From assembly GCF_016757215.1 (NCBI RefSeq), contig NZ_JAESIY010000009.1:124001-188000 (forward strand): a stretch of DNA of 64,000 bases, in the 5' to 3' direction. Shown here piece after piece: positions 45,550 to 54,397 of this stretch (position 1 is the stretch's first letter; each line of letters begins with the position of its first letter). The notes below the pieces were generated by a model. The model had not been told where the DNA came from. It saw nothing but the letters and a program-made list of their open reading frames with translations, and did no database searches. The DNA is from Fulvivirga sediminis. GTDB taxonomy: Bacteria; Bacteroidota; Bacteroidia; Cytophagales; Cyclobacteriaceae. The position numbers and the translations under genes are program-made.

Positions 45550-46848
45550 TTATTTAATGCTCGCCATAACTGGCTCATCTATAGTGATATGAATTTCATC
45601 AAGCTTTTTATGCCACAGTTTCTTTTCTTCTTCATATTTGGCGCGTAATTTCTCATCTATAGGCTCAGATGGCGGCAAATCTACTTTAAGAGCATCTATC
45701 TGCACTCCATTTTTCCAAAACCTATAGCAAAGGTGATTTCCTGTAGCCAAGCCTGTGCTACCCACAAAGCCTATGGTTTGATTTTGTTTCACTCTCATAC
45801 CTGCCTTAATCCCAGATGCAATTTTAGACATATGCAAATACTGTGTAGTATATGTGCTGTTATGTCTTATTTTAACGTAGTTACCATTATACTTGCTATA
45901 TTTTGCGTCTACAATTATTCCATCACCTACTGACCTTATTGGTGTGCCTTTAGGAGCGGCAAAGTCAGTTCCTCTGTGCGCCTTCCATCTCTTTTGTACA
46001 GGGTGGTATCTATTTCCTGAATAACGAGAGCTTATCCTCGTAAACTCCAATGGATATCTTAAAAGAGCCTTTCTTAAACTATTACCGCTTTCATCAAAAT
46101 AGTCAACACCTTCTCCCTGATCAAAGGCATAGGCGTAGTAGTCGTTTCCAAAATGCTCAAAGTAAATAGCTTTAATCTCTCCAATACCAACAGACTGACC
46201 ATCCACCATTTTATCTTCGTAGATTACCTTAAATTTATCCCCTCTTTGTAAGCGGAAGAAGTCCACCTGCCAGGCAAATACATCAACAAAGTCATTAGTG
46301 AGTTGAATAGGAAGACCAAGATCACTCATAGCCACAGAAAGGCTAGACTCAATAACACCTGATGCTCCTTTTTCTACCACTTTCACTTCCTTCTGGAATT
46401 TTTGAATAGATAAAGAGTCCTTCAGATTAAAAACAAAGTATTCTATAGGATTATGCTCATAGACAAAAGCCTTAGCAGTTTCTAAAGAGTCTTGATCGCA
46501 GATAAGAGTATATTTCTTATTAGCGGCAATTTTTCTTACGTCAAAAATATCCCTTGACATAGCTGCAAGTTTAAAAATGGCTTCAGAAGAAACATTATGC
46601 GAAGCTAAGATTTCAGAGATATTTTGATTTCTCTTGATTTTATCTTCAATTACAAGCATAGAATCTACAGCAACTCCATATAAAAGCTTGGGCTGAGGAA
46701 TTACCGCAGCTACACTAATTGAAGTAGAGTCACTATTTACACTCTCTTCTTTAGAAATCTCTTGATGATCGTTAATAGTAGGAATTACCAAATAAGAACC
46801 TACTGAAATGAGGGCCAGCGCGATAAGCCCTAAATACTTTTTAGACAT
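45550..46848 (-). CDS. M23-family peptidase with HLC variant motif
   Basis: Protein of 432 residues with an N-terminal membrane anchor (about 5-23), a helical/beta linker and an M23 domain from about 265. The metal motif H291-x3-D295 (HRGTD) and H339 in QYLHM are normal. The final motif, HxH in most M23 peptidases, reads H372-L-C374 (GNHLCYRFWKNG), so the last zinc ligand would be a cysteine. From memory I believe this occurs in related Bacteroidota proteins. It may cut peptidoglycan cross-links or be a regulator with altered activity. It ends at a terminator and stands alone. Confidence 0.87.
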   Translation of the reverse strand: MSKKYLGLIALALISVGSYLVIPTINDHQEISKEESVNSDSTSISVAAVIPQPKLLYGVAVDSMLVIEDKIKRNQNISEILASHNVSSEAIFKLAAMSRDIFDVRKIAANKKYTLICDQDSLETAKAFVYEHNPIEYFVFNLKDSLSIQKFQKEVKVVEKGASGVIESSLSVAMSDLGLPIQLTNDFVDVFAWQVDFFRLQRGDKFKVIYEDKMVDGQSVGIGEIKAIYFEHFGNDYYAYAFDQGEGVDYFDESGNSLRKALLRYPLEFTRISSRYSGNRYHPVQKRWKAHRGTDFAAPKGTPIRSVGDGIIVDAKYSKYNGNYVKIRHNSTYTTQYLHMSKIASGIKAGMRVKQNQTIGFVGSTGLATGNHLCYRFWKNGVQIDALKVDLPPSEPIDEKLRAKYEEEKKLWHKKLDEIHITIDEPVMASIK

Positions 46849-47011
46849 GTTGGCTTTAAAGTTTAAAAAAAATGGCTACTTAAAACTTTACAAAACACAA
46901 ATTTCTGCATTTCAATTTTAATATTAAGGAATAAGTAAGAAAAATGCTATCATTAGCTAAATTAATTAATGTTATACTTTCACAACCAGCATATAAAGTG
47001 CTGATTTTAAA

Positions 47012-47020
47012 TAATTTTGC
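47012..47020 (+). promoter_or_regulatory. candidate -7 box adjoining the SDR gene start
   Basis: TAATTTTGC fits TAnnTTTG and ends 3 nt before ATG 47024. If real, the mRNA is leaderless. No -33 box is evident. Confidence 0.4.
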
Positions 47021-47023
47021 AGT

Positions 47024-47827
47024 ATGAATAGAACCATAAGTATTATTGGGTGTGGCTGGTTAGGGTTACCCCTCAGTAAGGAATTAGCCAAAATAGGCCA
47101 CCAAGTACACGGATCTACCACTCAAGAGATGAAAATCCCTTTAATTGAAGGGGCAAATGTAAAACCCTATCTTCTGGATATCAACCATAAAGGCATTAAA
47201 AATAATGTTTTTTTTGATTCGGAAATTATCATCATCACATTGCCTCCTTCGTCTGACAATTATGAAGAAAATATATCAAGGTTAATAGAAGCTATTGAGT
47301 ATAATACTATCTCAAAAGTAATATTCATAAGTTCATCCTCCGTATATCCCAATACTAATAAGCGTGTTAAAGAAAGTGATGCAAAGCGAATTATTTCAAA
47401 ACACTCCGGTGTAGCATTACTTGATATTGAAAATCAATTTATAAAAAACAAGAATTTTGAAAGTAGCATTTTGAGATTTGCAGGTTTATATGGCCCTGAT
47501 AGGCATCCGGGAAGGTTTCTCAAAAGAAAATCTCAACTAGCTGGTGGCATGAACCCTGTCAACCTCATTCATTTAGACGATTGCCTGGCGATTATTAAAA
47601 CTATAATAGAAAAAGATGCTTGGGGATACATATTTAATGCATGTGCTGATGAGCACCCTACAAGAAAAGAATTTTACACTGCAGCTAGTCAATCTTTGGG
47701 ATTACCAAAGCCAGAGTTTACGAAAGAAGATACAGATTTTAAAATTGTGGACTCTTCTTACTTAAAAACCACTCTCTCTTATCAATTCTTACATCCTGAT
47801 CCTATGGTAGATTTAGAAGCCGAATAA
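47024..47827 (+). CDS. SDR-family NAD(P)-binding epimerase/dehydratase-like protein
   Basis: Protein of 267 residues with a Rossmann fold. The dinucleotide motif GCGWLG (9-14) starts at the very N-terminus, and KVIFISSSSVYPNT holds the Ser of the active site; the YxxxK motif is not obvious. It resembles the YeeZ-type extended SDR proteins. The usual catalytic tyrosine-lysine pair may be missing, so it could act as a non-enzymatic or atypical member. It is monocistronic and followed by a structured intergenic region. Confidence 0.8.
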   Translation: MNRTISIIGCGWLGLPLSKELAKIGHQVHGSTTQEMKIPLIEGANVKPYLLDINHKGIKNNVFFDSEIIIITLPPSSDNYEENISRLIEAIEYNTISKVIFISSSSVYPNTNKRVKESDAKRIISKHSGVALLDIENQFIKNKNFESSILRFAGLYGPDRHPGRFLKRKSQLAGGMNPVNLIHLDDCLAIIKTIIEKDAWGYIFNACADEHPTRKEFYTAASQSLGLPKPEFTKEDTDFKIVDSSYLKTTLSYQFLHPDPMVDLEAE

Positions 47828-47881
47828 ATTTTAAACAATTGATATTAAGATGTTTAAAAAATCAACCAACAATAAAGAGGA

Positions 47882-47950
47882 ATGGCATAGCCATAAAAAA
47901 ACTGACTGCCTAACTATCATGCAGCCTACACGATAACTTGGCAGTCAGTT
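47882..47950 (+). repeat. structured intergenic element
   Basis: A small hairpin ATGGC/GCCAT (47882-47894) is followed by an 11-bp perfect inverted repeat, AACTGACTGCC (47900-47910) and GGCAGTCAGTT (47940-47950), with a 29-nt loop. No T-tract follows, so it is not a clear terminator. It lies 50 bp after the SDR gene and about 100 bp before the pyrophosphatase gene. Confidence 0.5.
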
Positions 47951-48053
47951 GTATGCTTAAAGTCGAGATGAAACAATTAACAACCTTAAACTTTCTTAAA
48001 AGTATAAATTTTTTTCAACTCTAGCCTTACTTTCGCGTAATTATTTATCTATT

Positions 48054-48710
48054 ATGAAAAAAATAACCCCCATTAGAGTATTAAACGTTTTAAATAAACT
48101 ACTTTGTGAGTTTTTAAGGTCAATTTATCATTTCAAACCATTGTTGTTTGTTTTCTCTACTCTTTTACTACTTAATTGCACTAATAATCATTACAACGAA
48201 CCTGCATTTTCAGAAAACGGAATGGCACAAATGGTAATAGAAATTCCTGCAGGAACGAACCTTAAATATGAATTTAATCCTCAAAGTGAAAAATTTGAAG
48301 TTGAAATAATTGATGGAGCAAAAAGAAGTGTAAACTTTCTGGGTTATCCTGGCAATTACGGTTTTATTCCTTCCACATTAATGGATACCGCAAACGGTGG
48401 TGATGGAGATGCGCTAGATGTTTTACTCATTTCGGCCTCATTAAACAGAGGGCAATTGATACCAATAATCCCAATAGCTGTTTTAAAATTAGACGATCAT
48501 GGAGAGAATGATGATAAAATTATAGCCATTCCGGCAGAAGAAAGCCTACGAACTATAAATAGCATGAGCCTGACAGACCTGCAAAATGACTACCCCAATG
48601 TAGAGAAAATTTTAAAATTGTGGTTCACAGGCTATAAGGACGGCATAGAATTTAAAGGGTGGGATAATGAAAAACAAGCTATGAAGGTTATTATCCAATA
48701 TAAAAAATGA
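48054..48710 (+). CDS. ppa: lipoprotein inorganic pyrophosphatase (family I)
   Basis: Hydrolyses pyrophosphate; 218 residues. The N-terminus has a long basic/hydrophobic leader with a lipobox at C42 (LLLLNC), so the enzyme should be exported and lipidated. The family I core follows: VEIIDGAKRSVNFLGYPGNYGF, the metal site GDGDALDVLL (Asp residues near 117-122) and VEKILKLWFTGYKDG near the C-terminus. The Asp signature has Ala where Pro is usual. Known family I enzymes are cytoplasmic; an exported one is unusual but I recall related lipoprotein forms in Bacteroidota. It overlaps the next gene by 4 bp. Confidence 0.85.
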   Translation: MKKITPIRVLNVLNKLLCEFLRSIYHFKPLLFVFSTLLLLNCTNNHYNEPAFSENGMAQMVIEIPAGTNLKYEFNPQSEKFEVEIIDGAKRSVNFLGYPGNYGFIPSTLMDTANGGDGDALDVLLISASLNRGQLIPIIPIAVLKLDDHGENDDKIIAIPAEESLRTINSMSLTDLQNDYPNVEKILKLWFTGYKDGIEFKGWDNEKQAMKVIIQYKK

Positions 48711-49594
48711 AGAAACTTATCTTATTAGGAGTTGTACTTATAGCATCACTATTGTTGCTAGAATACTTTCAAACAAAAAACCATCAATCTTTATTTTCCT
48801 ACGGAAAAATACAAGGAAAGGTAAAAAGCCCATTGGTAAATGAAGCATCAGGGATTGCTGCCTCTATTAGGAACCCAGGCATGATCTGGACACATAATGA
48901 TAGTGGAGGCCAACCCCGTGTTTTTCTAATGGACGAGCATGGAAAGCACCATGGCACTTATTACTTAAGAAATGGAATTAATCGAGACTGGGAAGACATG
49001 GCCACAGGTCCCGGACCAGATCCCGACAAAAACTATTTGTACATTGCTGAGACGGGAAGTAATTATGGGCAATATCCATATTTTCACATTTTCCGCGTAG
49101 AAGAACCATTAGCTGGTGACACTGCTAATGTTACTGCAATTGTAGATTGGCTTACCTTCACATACCCGGATGGCACCAATGATTCTGAATGCCTTTTGGT
49201 TGATCCTTTAACTAAAGACTTTTATATATTCACAAAAAAGGAGCCCAACGTAGCTGTATATCGCTACCCTTACCCTCAGCCCAAAAAAGACAGTGAAACT
49301 CTCATAAAATTAGGCACGATCCCATTCAGTCATGTAGTGGGGGGAGATATTTCTGCAGATGGATCTGAAATATTATTAAAGACCTATGACAAAATACTAT
49401 ATTGGAAGCGAAAGGAAGGAGAAAGCATTTGGGAGGCGCTACAAAGAAAAGCCACTAGACTACCTTACATACCCGAACCACAAGGCGAAGCTATCTGCTG
49501 GAAAAAAGATGGGTCTGGATTCTATACTCTCAGCGAGGAAACCACCGGATATGAAGCTCATTTATACTTTTACAAAAGGAATAATATTGAATGA
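48707..49594 (+). CDS. secreted beta-propeller protein, unknown function
   Basis: Protein of 295 residues with an N-terminal anchor or signal (about 1-20). Characteristic text is MIWTHNDSGGQPRVFLMD and RDWEDMATGPGPDPDKNYLYIAETGSN (split here), seen in secreted propeller proteins of unknown role. Later blades contain EPQGEAICWKKDGSGFYTLSEE. No catalytic motif is recognised. Its ATG overlaps the stop of the pyrophosphatase gene by 4 bp, so both may act on the same envelope substrate; that link is inference. Confidence 0.7.
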   Translation: MKKLILLGVVLIASLLLLEYFQTKNHQSLFSYGKIQGKVKSPLVNEASGIAASIRNPGMIWTHNDSGGQPRVFLMDEHGKHHGTYYLRNGINRDWEDMATGPGPDPDKNYLYIAETGSNYGQYPYFHIFRVEEPLAGDTANVTAIVDWLTFTYPDGTNDSECLLVDPLTKDFYIFTKKEPNVAVYRYPYPQPKKDSETLIKLGTIPFSHVVGGDISADGSEILLKTYDKILYWKRKEGESIWEALQRKATRLPYIPEPQGEAICWKKDGSGFYTLSEETTGYEAHLYFYKRNNIE

Positions 49595-49650
49595 TAACAT
49601 AAGCATGCATTCAATAAATTAAGTATTGGTCTATCATCTTTATGTGAATT

Positions 49651-49740
49651 ACCTCTATGCCTGCTAATAATTGTACGCACTAATTTATGCGGGGATAGAG
49701 GTTGATCTCACAATTACACTTTGCTTTTTAAGAAAGCAAA
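49651..49740 (+). repeat. two inverted repeats between convergent genes
   Basis: ACCTCTAT (49651-49658) and ATAGAGGT (49695-49702) enclose an inner CGCA/TGCG pair. Next comes a hairpin TTTGCTTT (49720-49727) and AAAGCAAA (49733-49740) with a 5-nt loop. Neither strand has a clear T-tract. The region separates the 3' ends of the propeller gene and hutF; it may act as a shared terminator or an RNA. Confidence 0.45.
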
Positions 49741-49806
49741 CAGAGCAGTTCTCTTAGCAACATTTTATTTCAAATTGATGCAGTCTATAAAAAATCTAAA
49801 AAAAAT

Positions 49807-51177
49807 TCATCTTATAGTAAGTCGGTGTATCGTTTTAGAAAACTCTTTGACAATAGACTCCCTATTCACTTGGGCTCTTTCGGACGCGAATTGGCCTTGA
49901 ATAATGGTATTTACTGTATAGCTGGAATCGAGTGAATATATAATTGTAGGTAAAATATTTTCGCTTGAGCTAGCCGCGAGTAAAGGTGCATCAGCATTGT
50001 AAATTACGGCATCTAATGGTTGGCCTACTTCAAAATAATTTTCTGAACTACGCCCCATAGCTTTGCGGCCATTAAAAATAAATTGACTTAGTGCATAACT
50101 GCTACTGCTAGAGGTTTTATCTCCTAGAAAAGTACTCCTCTCATGAGACGACAGCCTCTGACCATAATCTAGCATTCTAAGCTCTTCGAGTGGATTAAGG
50201 CTAATATGACTATCAGTACCAATAGACCATTTTCCCCCTTGATGATGATAATCCTTCAATCTAAATATTCCATCTCCCAGGTTTCCTTCTGTAGTTGGGC
50301 ACAATACTACATTAGCCTTAGATCTTGCAAGACGAGATACCTCTGCATTTATAAGATGGGTAGCATGCACCAAATGACAGCGATCATCCATTTGAATATT
50401 ATCCAAGAGCCACTCTACGGGTCTTTTACCAAGATAAGCTAAAGAATCATCAATCTCTTTGAGCTGCTCTGATACATGAATATGGAAAGGCATATTTAAA
50501 GGTGCCTCTTCATAAGTTTTTATGACATCTTCAGGCTCCACCGCTCTCAAAGAATGAATACCGAATCCGAGTGAAGCGCCGTTATACTTTTCTGTGACAC
50601 TCCTTGTTGCTTCCAGCAGTCGGCCATAGTCCTCCTTTGTTTTACTTATAAACCTACGCTGCCTATCCGTCGGAACTTGTCCAAACCCTCCTTTTTGATA
50701 AAACATAGGTACGAGGGTAATTTTTATACCTGCTTTTTGCGCAGCCGCTACTAATCGCTCCCCATGTTCAGCAATATGGCTATATGGCTTACCATCCTTA
50801 TCATGATGCAGATAATGAAATTCAGCCACCTCTGAATAACCATGCCTTACCATTTCTGAATAAACCATTGCAGCAATATGCTCCAGATCATCTGGACTAA
50901 TAGTAAGTGCTATTTGGTACATAGTTTCTCTCCATGACCAAAAATTATCTTTCATCCCCCTCTTGAAATTTTCCGCCAGCCCTGCCATGGCATATTGGAA
51001 TGCATGGCTATGAGCATTTTGAAAAGCAGGAAGCACATACCCTTTTACTCTTTGAACTTCCTCAGAAGGCGCTTCTGTGGAAATATTGGTGATTAAACCA
51101 GCTTTATCAACACCTACATATACATTCTCACTCCAGCCCTCTTTCTGTAATAAAGCTTGAAAATGAAAATGTTTCAT
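49807..51177 (-). CDS. hutF: formimidoylglutamate deiminase
   Basis: Amidohydrolase-fold enzyme that turns N-formimidoyl-glutamate into N-formylglutamate and ammonia in histidine degradation. The 456 residues are the family length. The metal motif is NAHSHAFQYAMAG (about 57-69), with further ligands in HVSEQ (about 254) and ATHL, and the aspartate in IGTDSH. NFWSWRETMYQIA and VAEFHYLHHD are typical for HutF. It overlaps hutG by 4 bp, giving the last two steps of this route. hutH, hutU and hutI are not in the window. Confidence 0.92.
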   Translation of the reverse strand: MKHFHFQALLQKEGWSENVYVGVDKAGLITNISTEAPSEEVQRVKGYVLPAFQNAHSHAFQYAMAGLAENFKRGMKDNFWSWRETMYQIALTISPDDLEHIAAMVYSEMVRHGYSEVAEFHYLHHDKDGKPYSHIAEHGERLVAAAQKAGIKITLVPMFYQKGGFGQVPTDRQRRFISKTKEDYGRLLEATRSVTEKYNGASLGFGIHSLRAVEPEDVIKTYEEAPLNMPFHIHVSEQLKEIDDSLAYLGKRPVEWLLDNIQMDDRCHLVHATHLINAEVSRLARSKANVVLCPTTEGNLGDGIFRLKDYHHQGGKWSIGTDSHISLNPLEELRMLDYGQRLSSHERSTFLGDKTSSSSSYALSQFIFNGRKAMGRSSENYFEVGQPLDAVIYNADAPLLAASSSENILPTIIYSLDSSYTVNTIIQGQFASERAQVNRESIVKEFSKTIHRLTIR

Positions 51178-51977
51178 AATGTATTTAGGGTTTCTATAAG
51201 CATCTTAAAATTTTCTTGGAGTAAAACTCTAATATGGCCGGCGCGTTCTTCATCATAATTACTTTCCTTATTGTCCATATAATTAATCTTACTCATTTCC
51301 AGCTGTAACGCATGTTGATTTTCATCTGGCCTACCAAAGTAACGTGTTAAATGACCTCCTTTAAAAGGGTAATTATGTTCCAGCTTCAACCGTTTAGCAC
51401 TCAAAGCATCTAAAGCTGTAGAAATTAAAGTTTTGTGGGCCGCTCTTCCTTTGTTATCTCCCAAAATAAGATCTGGGAAAACTTCATCCCTTATTAAAGG
51501 TACATATTGCCTAATGCTATGAGCATCCCAGAAAAGTACCTTTCCATACTCAGATTTCAAATGACTCAACATTTTCTCAACCTGAGCATAATATGGCCAG
51601 TAATATTCTTTTAATCTTCTTTCTATTTCTTTACCTCCAGGCATGTGCCCGTCTTTGTATATAGGCTCACCGGCAAAGGTGGTGGTAGGACATAAATCTG
51701 TTATTATTCTACCATCATCATACAGAGGCTCGCTCTCAGGGTCTCGGTTGAGATCGATTACCCACCTACTATAATTAGCAGTAATCATAGTGATACCCAT
51801 TTCAGGTGCAAAATCATATAACTTATCTACAAACCAATCTGTATCATCTGGTGCCTTAATAAGATCTTCATTATAACCAGATTTTATTTCTTGAGGGAAC
51901 TCAGTGCCACAATGAGGTACACTAATTAAAATAGGCACCTTATCGGCTATTGGTTCGATTACATTATATACACTCAT
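51174..51977 (-). CDS. hutG: N-formylglutamate amidohydrolase
   Basis: Hydrolyses N-formylglutamate to glutamate and formate, the step after HutF. The 267 residues start PILISVPHCGTEFP and contain DDTDWFVDKLYDF, the FGA family's metal-binding region, and WVIDLNRDPE and LFWDAHSIRQ, with the conserved histidines. It is coupled to hutF by a 4-bp overlap (ATGA). Downstream on the same strand, hutF is last. Together they let formylglutamate be used for glutamate. Confidence 0.92.
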   Translation of the reverse strand: MSVYNVIEPIADKVPILISVPHCGTEFPQEIKSGYNEDLIKAPDDTDWFVDKLYDFAPEMGITMITANYSRWVIDLNRDPESEPLYDDGRIITDLCPTTTFAGEPIYKDGHMPGGKEIERRLKEYYWPYYAQVEKMLSHLKSEYGKVLFWDAHSIRQYVPLIRDEVFPDLILGDNKGRAAHKTLISTALDALSAKRLKLEHNYPFKGGHLTRYFGRPDENQHALQLEMSKINYMDNKESNYDEERAGHIRVLLQENFKMLIETLNTL

Positions 51978-51983
51978 ATTTTG

Positions 51984-53075
51984 CTATTCGGTTTCGATTC
52001 TGGATCTTTTCAGTTTCATTATCCGCTGATAAGACTCATTGATTCTCTCTTCAGTAAGATCACCATTTTTAATCAACTTTTTAATAATATCGTGCACCGT
52101 ATCCACCGTTCGGTTTTCGCTACCTTGAATATTATTACTGAATATCAATACATCAACACCTGCCTGAATAGATAGTTTTACGGATTTCTCTAATCCATAA
52201 TGCTTAGTAATGGCATGCATTTGCATATCATCAGAAAAAACCACACCATTATAATGAAGGCTATCTCTTAACAGACCTGTAACTATCTTCTTAGAAAGTG
52301 TGCCGGGCAAACCCTGTGGTTCTAATTTTTTATTGACAATATGTGCCGTCATGATAGCATCTATTTCTCCATTTCTTAATAAAGAGTCATAAGGCGTAAC
52401 CTCCTTAGACTGCCAGTAATCAGTAACATCAGCTATGCCTAGATGAGTATCTGAGTGAGAACTTCCATGACCAGGAAAATGCTTAAGCACAGTTACAATA
52501 TTAAATTTACGGTGCGCATCAATTACTTTAGCGGCATGTAGAGCCACACTATCAGGGTTATCAGAATACGCTCGATCTGCTCGAGCTATAATAGGATTAC
52601 TTTTATTAATAGAAAGATCTACTACAGGCGCAAAATTGACGTTAAAGCCGAGGCCTGCCAACGTAGATGCTGTCATTTCAGCATAGAATTGGGTAGAATC
52701 AAGGCTGGCCACTTTGCCTAGATAATCAGCGGACACCGATTTAGGAAATCCATATTTTTCTTTGAGTCGATTTACCTTACCTCCCTCTTGGTCTATAGCC
52801 ACAAACAGAGGCACAGGGGCATGCTGTTGGAGTGTCCAGGTGAGTTGCTTAAGCTTAACATAAGAGTCTTTTGGATTAATATTTTTTTCAAAAAGCAATA
52901 TTCCCCCAACCTTACCAGCTTCGATATCCTTTATAGTTGCATTATCTTCCTTGATTTCAGTACTGGCATAGCCCACCATAAGCATTTGGCCAATTTTAAA
53001 ATCAAGGCTATCCACACGCTGTGCAAAACTCTTCACTGTGATGAACAAGCAAACAAAAACAAAATATTTTTTCAT
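51984..53075 (-). CDS. GH3 glycoside hydrolase, NagZ-like
   Basis: Beta-N-acetylglucosaminidase-like enzyme of 363 residues of glycoside hydrolase family 3. The signal peptide (1-19) suggests a periplasmic location, unlike cytoplasmic NagZ. The active-site loop VLKHFPGHGSSHSDTHLG carries the histidine-aspartate dyad, and the nucleophile aspartate lies in VVFSDDMQM. It likely removes GlcNAc from peptidoglycan fragments. It starts 1 bp after the carboxypeptidase gene upstream ends, so the two are one cell-wall operon. Confidence 0.92.
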   Translation of the reverse strand: MKKYFVFVCLFITVKSFAQRVDSLDFKIGQMLMVGYASTEIKEDNATIKDIEAGKVGGILLFEKNINPKDSYVKLKQLTWTLQQHAPVPLFVAIDQEGGKVNRLKEKYGFPKSVSADYLGKVASLDSTQFYAEMTASTLAGLGFNVNFAPVVDLSINKSNPIIARADRAYSDNPDSVALHAAKVIDAHRKFNIVTVLKHFPGHGSSHSDTHLGIADVTDYWQSKEVTPYDSLLRNGEIDAIMTAHIVNKKLEPQGLPGTLSKKIVTGLLRDSLHYNGVVFSDDMQMHAITKHYGLEKSVKLSIQAGVDVLIFSNNIQGSENRTVDTVHDIIKKLIKNGDLTEERINESYQRIMKLKRSRIETE

Positions 53076-53076
53076 A

Positions 53077-54378
53077 TTAATTATTTAGATATATCTCCTG
53101 AAGAATTTTTTCCATTCTCCTCTTCACAGGACCAGATTTTTCAGGATAATTGTTATTCATAAAGGCAAAAACATAAATCTTACCTTTCTTTGTTTTTAAG
53201 AACCCACTTAAATTATGATTATTGCTCAAGGTTCCCGTTTTTCCAAATAAGTACGGTTCATCTGATTGATAATACCTTCTTAGAGTTCCTGGTTGTCCCC
53301 CGGCAGGCAACAGTGAGTAAAGACGCTCATGAGGCACCTCTTTATACAGTTGAGTCCATATCCATACTAATGCTGCAGGAGTAAAAAGGTTATAGCGGGA
53401 AAGACCGGAGCCATCTACCCAAACCAATGAATCAGGTATATTCTTAAATAATTCCCTTTGTCCATACATAAGTCCATTTTCAGCCTTTAAAGAGTCTGTG
53501 AGTATCCCCGCACAGGTAAGTAACAGCTGCTCTGCTATAAAATTATCACTTTGCTGCATCATAACCCGATAGGCTGAGTCTGCTAAAATGCTATATTTAG
53601 TCTCGTAATGTAATGGCAAAGGCATTTCTAAAAGACCAACCTGTTTATTAAGTGTATCTGCAAGCGCCTGTGTAAGCAAATAATCAGAGTACTTAAATGG
53701 TATCTCATCGTTAATGGTCTTCGAAGCCAGCGGGGGGTGATAAACAAAACTATTGGAATTATAATCTCTCACTACCTGCTCACTAATGTTAGCGCTGTCT
53801 CCTAACCAAAAATACCTTTTAAAATAAGCCTGTTCTACCTCTAGGAATGATTGAGACCTCGACTTTTTCACCTTTATATTATTGCCATAAATAGTAAATG
53901 GAGATTTTTCACTAGAGAAAGTATACAGGTAATCATCCCATGCCCAGCCTGAGCCAAAATGATGATCATAAAAGTTATCTCCAGAGAAAAACAGTTTTTT
54001 ATCAGACTTTTTTAAAAATTCATAAATCTGACTTTGAGGAAGTCGATCATTCAAAAACGATGGATCTCCCGTACCCCAAAAAATTAATGAATCTCCTTTT
54101 TCTACATAATAAATACCAGGTATAGAATCTGGCAGAATATGCATAGAGAGGTAGAGCGTAGGGATTTTGGTATTAGATGCCGGAGTAAAGTATTGATTAC
54201 CCTGATAAGATATTAGGGTCTTATCTTCTTCAGGATCATAAAGCACAAATCCTGTATGATTGTGAAACTCCTTCTCTACAGAAATGAGCTCTCGTGTAAT
54301 TTCCTTTTTATTTATAGATGCACAACTGAAGAAACAAAGCAAGATTCCCCAATAAATAAAACGAGCAATATCATTCAT
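53077..54378 (-). CDS. PBP4-like D-alanyl-D-alanine carboxypeptidase (S13)
   Basis: Peptidoglycan carboxypeptidase/endopeptidase of 433 residues, family S13. The lipobox is FFSC with C19. Penicillin-binding motifs are S68-x-x-K71 (ASNTKIPTL), S-D-N in MQQSDNFIAEQL (about 267-280) and KTG in FGKTGTLSN (about 383-391). The insertion domain between the first two motifs is present. It is probably anchored in the envelope and trims peptide stems. It precedes the NagZ-like gene with one base between. Confidence 0.92.
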   Translation of the reverse strand: MNDIARFIYWGILLCFFSCASINKKEITRELISVEKEFHNHTGFVLYDPEEDKTLISYQGNQYFTPASNTKIPTLYLSMHILPDSIPGIYYVEKGDSLIFWGTGDPSFLNDRLPQSQIYEFLKKSDKKLFFSGDNFYDHHFGSGWAWDDYLYTFSSEKSPFTIYGNNIKVKKSRSQSFLEVEQAYFKRYFWLGDSANISEQVVRDYNSNSFVYHPPLASKTINDEIPFKYSDYLLTQALADTLNKQVGLLEMPLPLHYETKYSILADSAYRVMMQQSDNFIAEQLLLTCAGILTDSLKAENGLMYGQRELFKNIPDSLVWVDGSGLSRYNLFTPAALVWIWTQLYKEVPHERLYSLLPAGGQPGTLRRYYQSDEPYLFGKTGTLSNNHNLSGFLKTKKGKIYVFAFMNNNYPEKSGPVKRRMEKILQEIYLNN

Positions 54379-54397
54379 AGGTACGATTTTTCAAAAG

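Noticed and set aside
53000-53020. A CTATCCACA site inside the NagZ-like gene
   Set aside because: A single imperfect DnaA-like match within a coding region, without neighbours; expected by chance.
52788-53162. 124-residue plus reading frame
   Set aside because: Lies opposite the NagZ-like and PBP4-like genes, whose motifs are clear.
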